64,000 bases of DNA. Source: Crossaster papposus. Taxonomy: Eukaryota; Echinodermata; Asteroidea; Velatida; Solasteridae. This document shows, in pieces, positions 13,601 to 25,688 of this stretch (position 1 is its first letter; every line of letters begins with the position of its first letter). The DNA is taken from assembly GCA_037893245.1 (NCBI GenBank), contig JBAIAA010000783.1, forward strand, positions 372,001-436,000, in the 5' to 3' direction. Made by a program: the position numbers and the translations under genes. Below the pieces are notes generated by a model that was given only the letters and a program-made list of their open reading frames with translations, searched no databases and had not been told where the DNA came from.

Positions 13601-16600
13601 AAATTCTGGAAAATTGTCGCATGTAAATTTCGGTGTTTCGTCATTCTGTCTGTGTCAAATGACATGTTTCCGCCTCTGTCGCTCTCTACACAATACATGC
13701 AATAAAGCGTATTTACTGTGAACCAGACTATTACTGCCATTGGCAACCTCGTTCCCAAGGTGTCGAGCTTTACGCGCTCAACACTACCCGCTCTTATTAT
13801 TGGAGACGAGGTACGGTTCAGGGTTGGAAATAAAGTGAGCCCTGGGGACGGAATGTTGATTCCAGCTAGGTTTAAACACTTCCAGCCACGTCCCCATCGT
13901 CCGTTTAATACCGGCCACGTGACGGGCTCTCGACCAATAGGAATGCGTAAACTGTCCCAGGTATTTATGAATAAGGGAATAAATGTGTGTTCTAGAGGTT
14001 TTAATCACTCTGTTTAATACCGATTGGAGTCTGGGTGCTGATAATTACCCGAGCCGAAGGCGAGGGTAATTATCAGCACCCAGACTCCAAGAGGTATTAA
14101 ACAGAGTGATTAATACCGACCGAACACACATTTATTCCCATTCATAAATACCTTATTTGTAAAATTCAGCCCCAAAAGACCCGAAAATTCCGGAAAATTG
14201 TCGCATGTAAATTTCGGTGTTTCGTCATTCTGTCTGTGTCAAATGACATGTTTCCGCCTCTGTCGCTCTCTACACAATACATGCAATAAAGCGTATTTAC
14301 TGTGAACCAGACTATTACTGCCATTGGCAACCTCGTTCCCAAGGTGTCGAGCTTTACGCGCTCAACACTACCCGCTCTTATTATTGGAGACGAGGTACGG
14401 TTCAGGGTTGGAAATAAAGTGAGCCCTGGGGACGGAATGTTGATTCCAGCTAGGTTTAAACACTTCCAGCCATGTCTTCATCGTCCGTTTAATACCGGCC
14501 ACGTGACGGGCTCTCGACCAATAGGAATGCGTAAACTGTCCGAGGTATTTATGAATAAGGGAATAAATGAGTGTTCGAGAGGTTTTAATCACTCTGTTTA
14601 ATACCGATTGGAGTCTGGGTGCTGATAATTACCCGAGCCGAAGGCGAGGGTAATTATCAGCACCCAGACTCCAAGAGGTATTAAACAGAGTGATTAATAC
14701 CGACCGAACACACATTTATTCCCATTCATAAATACCTTTTTTGTAAAATTCAGCCCCAAAAGACCCGAAAATTCTGGAAAATTGTCGCATGTAAATTTCG
14801 GTGTTTCGTCATTCTGTCTGTGTCAAATGACATGTTTCCGCCTCTGTCGCTCTCTACACAATACATGCAATAAAGCGTATTTACTGTGAACCAGACTATT
14901 ACTGCCATTGGCAACCTCGTTCCCAAGGTGTCGAGCTTTACGCGCTCAACACTACCCGCTCTTATTATTGGAGACGAGGTACGGTTCAGGGTTGGAAATA
15001 AAGTGAGCCCTGGGGACGGAATGTTGATTCCAGCTAGGTTTAAACACTTCCAGCCACGTCTCCATCGTCCGTTTAATACCGGCCACGTGACGGGCTCTCG
15101 ACCAATAGGAATGCGTAAACTGTCCCAGGTATTTATGAATAAGGGAATAAATGTGTGTTCTAGAGGTTTTAATCACTCTGTTTAATACCGATTGGAGTCT
15201 GGGTGCTGATAATTACCCGAGCCGAAGGCGAGGGTAATTATCAGCACCCAGACTCCAAGAGGTATTAAACAGAGTGATTAATACCGACCGAACACACATT
15301 TATTCCCATTCATAAATACCTTATTTGTAAAATTCAGCCCCAAAAGACCCGAAAATTCCGGAAAATTGTCGCATGTAAATTTCGGTGTTTCGTCATTCTG
15401 TCTGTGTCAAATGACATGTTTCCGCCTCTGTCGCTCTCTACACAATACATGCAATAAAGCGTATTTACTGTGAACCAGACTATTACTGCCATTGGCAACC
15501 TCGTTCCCAAGGTGTCGAGCTTTACGCGCTCAACACTACCCGCTCTTATTATTGGAGACGAGGTACGGTTCAGGGTTGGAAATAAAGTGAGCCCTGGGGA
15601 CGGAATGTTGATTCCAGCTAGGTTTAAACACTTCCAGCCATGTCTTCATCGTCCGTTTAATACCGGCCACGTGACGGGCTCTCGACCAATAGGAATGCGT
15701 AAACTGTCCGAGGTATTTATGAATAAGGGAATAAATGTGTGTTCGAGAGGTTTTAATCACTCTGTTTAATACCGATTGGAGTCTGGGTGCTGATAATTAC
15801 CCGAGCCGAAGGCGAGGGTAATTATCAGCACCCAGACTCCAAGAGGTATTAAACAGAGTGATTAATACCGACCGAACACACATTTATTCCCATTCATAAA
15901 TACCTTTTTTGTAAAATTCAGCCCCAAAAGACCCGAAAAGTCCGGAAAATTGTCGCATGTAAATTTCGGTGTTTCGTCATTCTGTCTGTGTCAAATGACA
16001 TGTTTCCGCCTCTGTCGCTCACTACACAATACATGCAATAAAGCGTATTTACTGTGAACCAGACTATTACTGCCATTGGCAACCTCGTTCCCAAGGTGTC
16101 GAGCTTTAGGCGCTCAACACTACCCGCTCTTATTATTGGAGACGAGGTACGGTTCAGGGTTGGAAATAAAGTGAGTCCTGGGGACGGAATGTTGATTCCA
16201 GCTAGGTTTAAACACTTCCAGCCATGTCTTCATCGTCCGTTTAATACCGGCCACGTGACGGGCTCTCGACCAATAGGAATGCGTAAACTGTCCCAGGTAT
16301 TTATGAATAAGGGAATAAATGTGTGTTCGAGAGGTTTGAATCACTCTGTTTAATACCGATTGGAGTCTGGGTGCTGATAATTACCCGAGCCGAAGGCGAG
16401 GGTAATTATCAGCACCCAGACTCCAAGAGGTATTAAACAGAGTGATTATTACCGACCGAACACACATTTATTCCCATTCATAAATACCTTTTTTGTAAAA
16501 TTCAGCCCCAAAAGACCCGAAAATTCCGGAAAATTGTCGCATGTAAATTTCGGTGTTTCGTCATTCTGTCTGTGTCAAATGACATGTTTCCGCCTCTGTC

Positions 16601-19600
16601 GCTCTCTACACAATACATGCAATAAAGCGTATTTACTGTGAACCAGACTATTACTGCCATTGGCAACCTCGTTCCCAAGGTGTCGAGCTTTACGCGCTCA
16701 ACACTACCCGCTCTTATTATTGGAGAGGAGGTACGGTTCAGGGTTGGAAATAAAGTGAGCCCTGGGGACGGAATGTTGATTCCAGCTAGGTTTAAACACT
16801 TCCAGCCATGTCTTCATCGTCCGTTTAATACCGGCCACGTGACGGGCTCTCGACCAATAGGAATGCGTAAACTGTCCAATGTATTTATGAATAAGGGAAT
16901 AAATGTGTGTTCGAGAGGTTTTAATCACTCTGTTTAATACCGATTGGAGTCTGGGTGCTGATAATTACCCTTGCCTTCGGCTCGGGTAATTATCAGCACC
17001 CAGACTCCAAGAGGTATTAAACAGAGTGATTAATACCGACCGAACACACATTTATTCCCATTCATAAATACTTTTTTGTAAAATTCAGCCCCAAAAGACC
17101 CGAAAATTCCGGAAAATTGTCGCATGTAAATGTCGGTGTTTCGTCATTCTGTCTGTGTCAAATGACATGTTTCCGCCTCTGTCGCTCTCTACACAATTCA
17201 TGCAATAAAGCGTATTTACTGTGAACCAGACTATTACTGCCATTGGCAACCTCGTTCCCAAGGTGTCGAGCTTTACGCGCTCAACACTACCCGCTCTTAT
17301 TATTGGAGACGAGGTACGGTTCAGGGTTGGAAATAAAGTGAGCCCTGGGGACGGAATGTTGATTCCAGCTAGGTTTAAACACTTCCAGCCATGTCTTCAT
17401 CGTCCGTTTAATACCGGCCACGTGACGGGCTCTCGACCAATAGGAATGCGTAAACTGTCCGAGGTATTTATGAATAAGGGAATAAATGTGTGTTCGAGAG
17501 GTTTGAATCACTCTGTTTAATACCGATTGGAGTCTGGGTGCTGATAATTACCCGAGCCGAAGGCGAGGGTAATTATCAGCACCCAGACTCCAAGAGGTAT
17601 TAAACAGAGTGATTATTACCGACCGAACACACATTTATTCCCATTCATAAATACCTTCTTTGTAAAATTCAGCCCCAAAAGACCCGAAAATTCCGGAAAA
17701 TTGTCGCATGTAAATTTCGGTGTTTCGTCATTCTGTCTGTGTCAAATGACATGTTTCCGCCTCTGTCGCTCTCTACACAATACATGCAATAAAGCGTATT
17801 TACTGTGAACCAGACTATTACTGCCATTGGCAACCTCGTTCCCAAGGTGTCGAGCTTTACGCGCTCAACACTACCCGCTCTTATTATTGGAGAAGAGGTA
17901 CGGTTCAGGGTTGGAAATAAAGTGAGCCCTGGGGACGGAATGTTGATTCCAGCTAGGTTTAAACACTTCCAGCCATGTCTTCATCGTCCGTTTAATACCG
18001 GCCACGTGACGGGCTCTCGACCAATAGGAATGCGTAAACTGTCCCATGTATTTATGAATAAGGGAATAAATGTGTGTTCGAGAGGTTTTAATCACTCTGT
18101 TTAATACCGATTGGAGTCTGGGTGCTGATAATTACCCTTGCCTTCGGCTCGGGTAATTATCAGCACCCAGACTCCAAGAGGTATTAAACAGAGTGATTAA
18201 TACCGACCGAACACACATTTATTCCCATTCATAAATACTTTTTTGTAAAATTCAGCCCCAAAAGACCCGAAAATTCCGGAAAATTGTCGCATGTAAATGT
18301 CGGTGTTTCGTCATTCTGTCTGTGTCAAATGACATGTTTCCGCCTCTGTCGCTCTCTACACAATACATGCAATAAAGCGTATTTACTGTGAACCAGACTA
18401 TTACTGCCATTGGCAACCTCGTTCCCAAGGTGTCGAGCTTTACGCGCTCAACACTACCCGCTCTTATTATTGGAGACGAGGTACGGTTCAGGGTTGGAAA
18501 TAAAGTGAGCCCTGGGGACGGAATGTTGATTCCAGCTAGGTTTAAACACTTCCAGCCATGTCTTCATCGTCCGTTTAATACCGGCCACGTGACGGGCTCT
18601 CGACCAATAGGAATGCGTAAACTGTCCGAGGTATTTATGAATAAGGGAATAAATGTGTGTTCGAGAGGTTTTAATCACTCTGTTTAATACCGATTGGAGT
18701 CTGGGTGCTGATAATTACCCGAGCCGAAGGCGAGGGTAATTATCAGCACCCAGACTCCAAGAGGTATTAAACAGAGTGATTAATACCGACCGAACACACA
18801 TTTATTCCCATTCATAAATACCTTCTTTGTAAAATTCAGCCCCAAAAGACCCGAAAATTCCGGAAAATTGTCGCATGTAAATTTCGGTGTTTCGTCATTC
18901 TGTCTGTGTCAAATGACATGTTTCCGCCTCTGTCGCTCTCTACACAATACATGCAATAAAGCGTATTTACTGTGAACCAGACTATTACTGCCATTGGCAA
19001 CCTCGTTCCCAAGGTGTCGAGCTTTACGCGCTCAACACTACCCGCTCTTATTATTGGAGACAAGGTACGGTTCAGGGTTGGAAATAAAGTGAGCCCTGGG
19101 GACGGAATGTTGATTCCAGCTAGGTTTAAACACTTCCAGCCATGTCTTCATCGTCCGTTTAATACCGGCCACGTGACGGGCTCTCGACCAATAGGAATGC
19201 GTAAACTGTCCCAGGTATTTATGAATAAGGGAATAAATGTGTGTTCGAGAGGTTTTAATCACTCTGTTTAATACCGATTGGAGTCTGGGTGCTGATAATT
19301 ACCCGAGCCGAAGGCGAGGGTAATTATCAGCACCCAGACTCCAAGAGGTATTAAACAGAGTGATTAATACCGACCGAACACACATTTATTCCCATTCATA
19401 AATACTTTTTTGTAAAATTCAGCCCCAAAAGACCCGAAAATTCCGGAAAATTGTCGCATGTAAATGTCGGTGTTTCGTCATTCTGTCTGTGTCAAATGAC
19501 ATGTTTCCGCCTCTGTCGCTCTCTACACAATACATGCAATAAAGCGTATTTACTGTGAACCAGACTATTACTGCCATTGGCAACCTCGTTCCCAAGGTGT

Positions 19601-22600
19601 CGAGCTTTACGCGCTCAACACTACCCGCTCTTATTATTGGAGACGAGGTACGGTTCAGGGTTGGAAATAAAGTGAGCCCTGGGGACGGAATGTTGATTCC
19701 AGCTAGGTTTAAACACTTCCAGCCATGTCTTCATCGTCCGTTTAATACCGGCCACGTGACGGGCTCTCGACCAATAGGAATGCGTAAACTGTCCGAGGTA
19801 TTTATGAATAAGGGAATAAATGTGTGTTCGAGAGGTTTTAATCACTCTGTTTAATACCGATTGGAGTCTGGGTGCTGATAATTACCCGAGCCGAAGGCGA
19901 GGGTAATTATCAGCACCCAGACTCCAAGAGGTATTAAACAGAGTGATTAATACCGACCGAACACACATTTATTCCCATTCATAAATACCTTTTTTGTAAA
20001 ATTCAGCCCCAAAAGACCCGAAAATTCTGGAAAATTGTCGCATGTAAATTTCGGTGTTTCGTCATTCTGTCTGTGTCAAATGACATGTTTCCGCCTCTGT
20101 CGCTCTCTACACAATACATGCAATAAAGCGTATTTACTGTGAACCAGACTATTACTGCCATTGGCAACCTCGTTCCCAAGGTGTCGAGCTTTACGCGCTC
20201 AACACTACCCGCTCTTATTATTGGAGACGAGGTACGGTTCAGGGTTGGAAATAAAGGGAGCCCTGGGGACGGAAAGTTGATTCCAGCTAGGTTTAAACAC
20301 TTCCAGCCATGTCTCCATCGTCCGTTTAATACCGGCCACGTGACGGGCTCTCGACCAATAGGAATGCGTAAACTGTCCGAGGTATTTATGAATAAGGGAA
20401 TAAATGTGTGTTCGAGAGGTTTTAATCACTCTGTTTAATACCGATTGGAGTCTGGGTGCTGATAATTACCCGAGCCGAAGGCGAGGGTAATTATCAGCAC
20501 CCAGACTCCAAGAGGTATTAAACAGAGTGATTAATACCGACCGAACACACATTTATTCCCATTCATAAATACCTTATTTGTAAAATTCAGCCCCAAAAGA
20601 CCCGAAAATTCCGGAAAATTGTCGCATGTAAATTTCGGTGTTTCGTCATTCTGTCTGTGTCAAATGACATGTTTCCGCCTCTGTCGCTCTCTACACAATA
20701 CATGCAATAAAGCGTATTTACTGTGAACCAGACTATTACTGCCATTGGCAACCTCGTTCCCAAGGTGTCGAGCTTTACGCGCTCAACACTACCCGCTCTT
20801 ATTATTGGAGACGAGGTACGGTTCAGGGTTGGAAATAAAGGGAGCCCTGGGGACGGAAAGTTGATTCCAGCTAGGTTTAAACACTTCCAGCCATGTCTCC
20901 ATCGTCCGTTTAATACCGGCCACGTGACGGGCTCTCGACCAATAGGAATGCGTAAACTGTCCGAGGTATTTATGAATAAGGGAATAAATGTGTGTTCGAG
21001 AGGTTTTAATCACTCTGTTTAATACCGATTGGAGTCTGGGTGCTGATAATTACCCGAGCCGAAGGCGAGGGTAATTATCAGCACCCAGACTCCAAGAGGT
21101 ATTAAACAGAGTGATTAATACCGACCGAACACACATTTATTCCCATTCATAAATACCTTATTTGTAAAATTCAGCCCCAAAAGACCCGAAAATTCCGGAA
21201 AATTGTCGCATGTAAATTTCGGTGTTTCGTCATTCTGTCTGTGTCAAATGACATGTTTCCGCCTCTGTCGCTCTCTACACAATACATGCAATAAAGCGTA
21301 TTTACTGTGAACCAGACTATTACTGCCATTGGCAACCTCGTTCCCAAGGTGTCGAGCTTTACGCGCTCAACACTACCCGCTCTTATTATTGGAGACGAGG
21401 TACGGTTCAGGGTTGGAAATAAAGTGAGCCCTGGGGACGGAATGTTGATTCCAGCTAGGTTTAAACACTTCCAGCCATGTCTTCATCGTCCGTTTAATAC
21501 CGGCCACGTGACGGGCTCTCGACCAATAGGAATGCGTAAACTGTCCGAGGTATTTATGAATAAGGGAATAAATGAGTGTTCGAGAGGTTTTAATCACTCT
21601 GTTTAATACCGATTGGAGTCTGGGTGCTGATAATTACCCGAGCCGAAGGCGAGGGTAATTATCAGCACCCAGACTCCAAGAGGTATTAAACAGAGTGATT
21701 AATACCGACCGAACACACATTTATTCCCATTCATAAATACCTTTTTTGTAAAATTCAGCCCCAAAAGACCCGAAAATTCTGGAAAATTGTCGCATGTAAA
21801 TTTCGGTGTTTCGTCATTCTGTCTGTGTCAAATGACATGTTTCCGCCTCTGTCGCTCTCTACACAATACATGCAATAAAGCGTATTTACTGTGAACCAGA
21901 CTATTACTGCCATTGGCAACCTCGTTCCCAAGGTGTCGAGCTTTACGCGCTCAACACTACCCGCTCTTATTATTGGAGACGAGGTACGGTTCAGGGTTGG
22001 AAATAAAGTGAGCCCTGGGGACGGAATGTTGATTCCAGCTAGGTTTAAACACTTCCAGCCACGTCCCCATCGTCCGTTTAATACCGGCCACGTGACGGGC
22101 TCTCGACCAATAGGAATGCGTAAACTGTCCCAGGTATTTATGAATAAGGGAATAAATGTGTGTTCTAGAGGTTTTAATCACTCTGTTTAATACCGATTGG
22201 AGTCTGGGTGCTGATAATTACCCGAGCCGAAGGCGAGGGTAATTATCAGCACCCAGACTCCAAGAGGTATTAAACAGAGTGATTAATACCGACCGAACAC
22301 ACATTTATTCCCATTCATAAATACCTTATTTGTAAAATTCAGCCCCAAAAGACCCGAAAATTCCGGAAAATTGTCGCATGTAAATTTCGGTGTTTCGTCA
22401 TTCTGTCTGTGTCAAATGACATGTTTCCGCCTCTGTCGCTCTCTACACAATACATGCAATAAAGCGTATTTACTGTGAACCAGACTATTACTGCCATTGG
22501 CAACCTCGTTCCCAAGGTGTCGAGCTTTACGCGCTCAACACTACCCGCTCTTATTATTGGAGACGAGGTACGGTTCAGGGTTGGAAATAAAGTGAGCCCT

Positions 22601-24110
22601 GGGGACGGAATGTTGATTCCAGCTAGGTTTAAACACTTCCAGCCATGTCTTCATCGTCCGTTTAATACCGGCCACGTGACGGGCTCTCGACCAATAGGAA
22701 TGCGTAAACTGTCCGAGGTATTTATGAATAAGGGAATAAATGAGTGTTCGAGAGGTTTTAATCACTCTGTTTAATACCGATTGGAGTCTGGGTGCTGATA
22801 ATTACCCGAGCCGAAGGCGAGGGTAATTATCAGCACCCAGACTCCAAGAGGTATTAAACAGAGTGATTAATACCGACCGAACACACATTTATTCCCATTC
22901 ATAAATACCTTTTTTGTAAAATTCAGCCCCAAAAGACCCGAAAATTCTGGAAAATTGTCGCATGTAAATTTCGGTGTTTCGTCATTCTGTCTGTGTCAAA
23001 TGACATGTTTCCGCCTCTGTCGCTCTCTACACAATACATGCAATAAAGCGTATTTACTGTGAACCAGACTATTACTGCCATTGGCAACCTCGTTCCCAAG
23101 GTGTCGAGCTTTACGCGCTCAACACTACCCGCTCTTATTATTGGAGACGAGGTACGGTTCAGGGTTGGAAATAAAGTGAGCCCTGGGGACGGAATGTTGA
23201 TTCCAGCTAGGTTTAAACACTTCCAGCCACGTCTCCATCGTCCGTTTAATACCGGCCACGTGACGGGCTCTCGACCAATAGGAATGCGTAAACTGTCCCA
23301 GGTATTTATGAATAAGGGAATAAATGTGTGTTCTAGAGGTTTTAATCACTCTGTTTAATACCGATTGGAGTCTGGGTGCTGATAATTACCCGAGCCGAAG
23401 GCGAGGGTAATTATCAGCACCCAGACTCCAAGAGGTATTAAACAGAGTGATTAATACCGACCGAACACACATTTATTCCCATTCATAAATACCTTATTTG
23501 TAAAATTCAGCCCCAAAAGACCCGAAAATTCCGGAAAATTGTCGCATGTAAATTTCGGTGTTTCGTCATTCTGTCTGTGTCAAATGACATGTTTCCGCCT
23601 CTGTCGCTCTCTACACAATACATGCAATAAAGCGTATTTACTGTGAACCAGACTATTACTGCCATTGGCAACCTCGTTCCCAAGGTGTCGAGCTTTACGC
23701 GCTCAACACTACCCGCTCTTATTATTGGAGACGAGGTACGGTTCAGGGTTGGAAATAAAGTGAGCCCTGGGGACGGAATGTTGATTCCAGCTAGGTTTAA
23801 ACACTTCCAGCCATGTCTTCATCGTCCGTTTAATACCGGCCACGTGACGGGCTCTCGACCAATAGGAATGCGTAAACTGTCCGAGGTATTTATGAATAAG
23901 GGAATAAATGTGTGTTCGAGAGGTTTTAATCACTCTGTTTAATACCGATTGGAGTCTGGGTGCTGATAATTACCCGAGCCGAAGGCGAGGGTAATTATCA
24001 GCACCCAGACTCCAAGAGGTATTAAACAGAGTGATTAATACCGACCGAACACACATTTATTCCCATTCATAAATACCTTTTTTGTAAAATTCAGCCCCAA
24101 AAGACCCGAA
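7700..24110. repeat. Higher-order repeat 2: 14-unit, 8,173 bp, two copies
   Basis: Fourteen consecutive units starting at 7881 match one by one the fourteen starting at 16054, offset 8,173 bp. Private variants recur in the same order: the CTTTAGGCGC unit (7881/16054), the inverted-loop units (8465/16638 and 9632/17805), the GACAAGG unit (10799/18972), paired AAAGGGAGCC units (11966, 12550 / 20139, 20723), GAGTGTTCG units (13134, 14302 / 21307, 22475) and CCACGTCC/CCACGTCT units (13718, 14886 / 21891, 23059). The left edge lies between 7,668 and 7,763 and the right edge near 24,113, where neighbouring copies begin to differ. This is the multi-unit organisation typical of centromeric or pericentromeric satellites, although no CENP-B-box-like motif was seen. 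Confidence 0.92.
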
Positions 24111-24812
24111 AATTCCCGAAAATTGTCGCATGTAAATTTCGGTGTTTCGTCATTCTGTCTGTGTCAAATGACATGTTTCCGCCTCTGTCGCTCTCTACAC
24201 AATACATGCAATAAAGCGTATTTACTGTGAACCAGACTATTACAGCCACTGGCAACCTCGTTCCCAAGGTGTCGAGCTTTACGCGCTCAACACTACCCGC
24301 TCTTATTATTGGAGACGAGGTACGGTTCAGGGTTGGCCCTGGTGAGCCCTGGGGACGGAATGTTGATTCCAGCTAGGTTTAAACACTTCCAGCCATGTCT
24401 ACATCGTCCGTTTAATACCGGCCACGTGACGGGCTCTCGACCAATAGGAATGCGTAAACTGTCCCAGGTATTTATGAATATTTATGTAAATTTAGAAAAA
24501 CAACAAACAAAATGAAAGCAGACATTCTAAAAACATTCTACAATATTTATTAAATGTGAATAGCAGTGAAGCACAAATACCTCGTTAGCAAAGCGAGGTT
24601 TTGGTCCTCGGACCTCTGGGTTATGGGCCCATCACGCTACCGCTGCACTACTCTGCGTAACTATTTTTAATGAAAATGAAATCCCTATCAAATACAAAAT
24701 TATCCTGAGCAGACCGAGGTTGTGATCATCCGAACTCTCGGTTACTGACCAAGAAAGGGTCTACTTTGTCACTCTGAGTCGAGTACTTCAAGTCATACCA
24801 AAAACTTATTAG

Positions 24813-24884
24813 CAGCAGAACGAGGTTTTGATCCTCGGCACTCTGGGTTATAGGCCCAGCAAGCTTCCACTGCGCCACCATTCC
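24813..24884 (-). tRNA. Representative D-type tRNAi-like body with UAU anticodon
   Basis: This is a 72-nt body with D-arm core TGGTGGCGCAG, anticodon stem CTGGG/CCCAG, and loop CCTATAA giving anticodon UAU (Ile) instead of CAU. The T-stem is CGAGG/CCTCG with loop ATCAAAA, so the B box reads GGATCAAAACC with one departure from the initiator form. A TTTTT tract lies a few bases downstream. The acceptor stem is partly mismatched. It is more likely a satellite pseudogene than a working isoleucine tRNA. Confidence 0.4.
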
Positions 24885-25616
24885 TCATGTAAATTTAGAA
24901 AAACAACAAACAAAATAAAAGCAGACATTCTAAAAACATTCTAAAATATTTATTAAATTTGAATAACAGTGAAGCAAAAATACCTCTATAGCAGAGCGAG
25001 GTTTCGGTCCTCGGGCCTCTGGGTTACTGGCCCATCACGCTCCCACTGATCCACTCTGCGTAACTATTTGTAATTAAAAATGAAATCACTTTCAAGGAAA
25101 TAATTTTCCTGAGCAGACCGAGGTTGTGGTCAACCAAACTCTCGGGTACTGACCAAGAAAGTGTCTACTTTGTCACTCCGAGTCGAGTACCTCATGTCAT
25201 ACCAAAAACTTATTAGCAGCAGAACGAGGTTTTGATCCTCGGCACTCTGGGTTATAGGCCCAGCAAGCTTCCACTGCGCCACCATTCTTCATGTAAATTT
25301 AGAAAAACAACAAACAAAATAAAAGCAGACATTCTAAAAACATTCTAAAATATTTATTAAATTTGAATAAAAGTGAAGCAAAATTACCTTTTTAGCAGAG
25401 CGAGGTTTCGGTCCTCGGGCCTCTGGGTTATGGGCCCATCACGCTTCCACTGCACCACTCTGCGTAATTTGTTGTAATGAAAATGAAATCACTTTCAAGG
25501 AAATAATTATCCTGAGCAGACCGAGGTTGTGGTCAACCAAACTCTCGGGTACTGACCAAGAAAGTGTCTACTTTGTCACTCCGAGTCGAGTACCTCATGT
25601 CATACCAAAAACTTGT

Positions 25617-25688
25617 TAGCAGAGCGAGGTGTCGATCCTCGGACCTCTGGGTTATGGGCCCAGCACGCTTCAACTGCGCCACTATGCC
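25617..25688 (-). tRNA. Representative C-type tRNAi-Met-like body in satellite 2
   Basis: This 72-nt body with CAU anticodon has the same frame as the consensus C-type. The T-loop has one change (GGATCGACACC in place of GGATCGAAACC), illustrating low-level decay between units. A TTTTT tract follows the 3' end by a few bases. Confidence 0.4.

Larger units (their letters stand above)
1..24480. repeat. Satellite 1: tandem array of 584-bp units with 441-bp deletion variants
   Basis: A common landmark in the unit recurs at 419, 1003, 1588, 2172, 2613, 3054, 3638, 4079, 4663 and so on to 23643, giving 42 complete units; the array starts before the window and its last copy (from 24227) is cut off. 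Most intervals are 583-585 bp. Units beginning at 2172, 2613, 3638, 5831 and 6272, and the leading partial one, are 441 bp because 143 bp (the right arm of the palindrome and the following spacer) is missing between two GGC/GC microhomologies. Units differ by scattered substitutions and by length changes in one T tract. The last unit is rearranged near 24,335 (a ggccctggt block replaces the usual ggaaataaag) and joins the tRNA satellite at about 24,480 at a shared tttatg. Open frames on both strands are conserved only because the unit is repeated; the longest (99 codons) has no ATG start. Confidence 0.97.
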
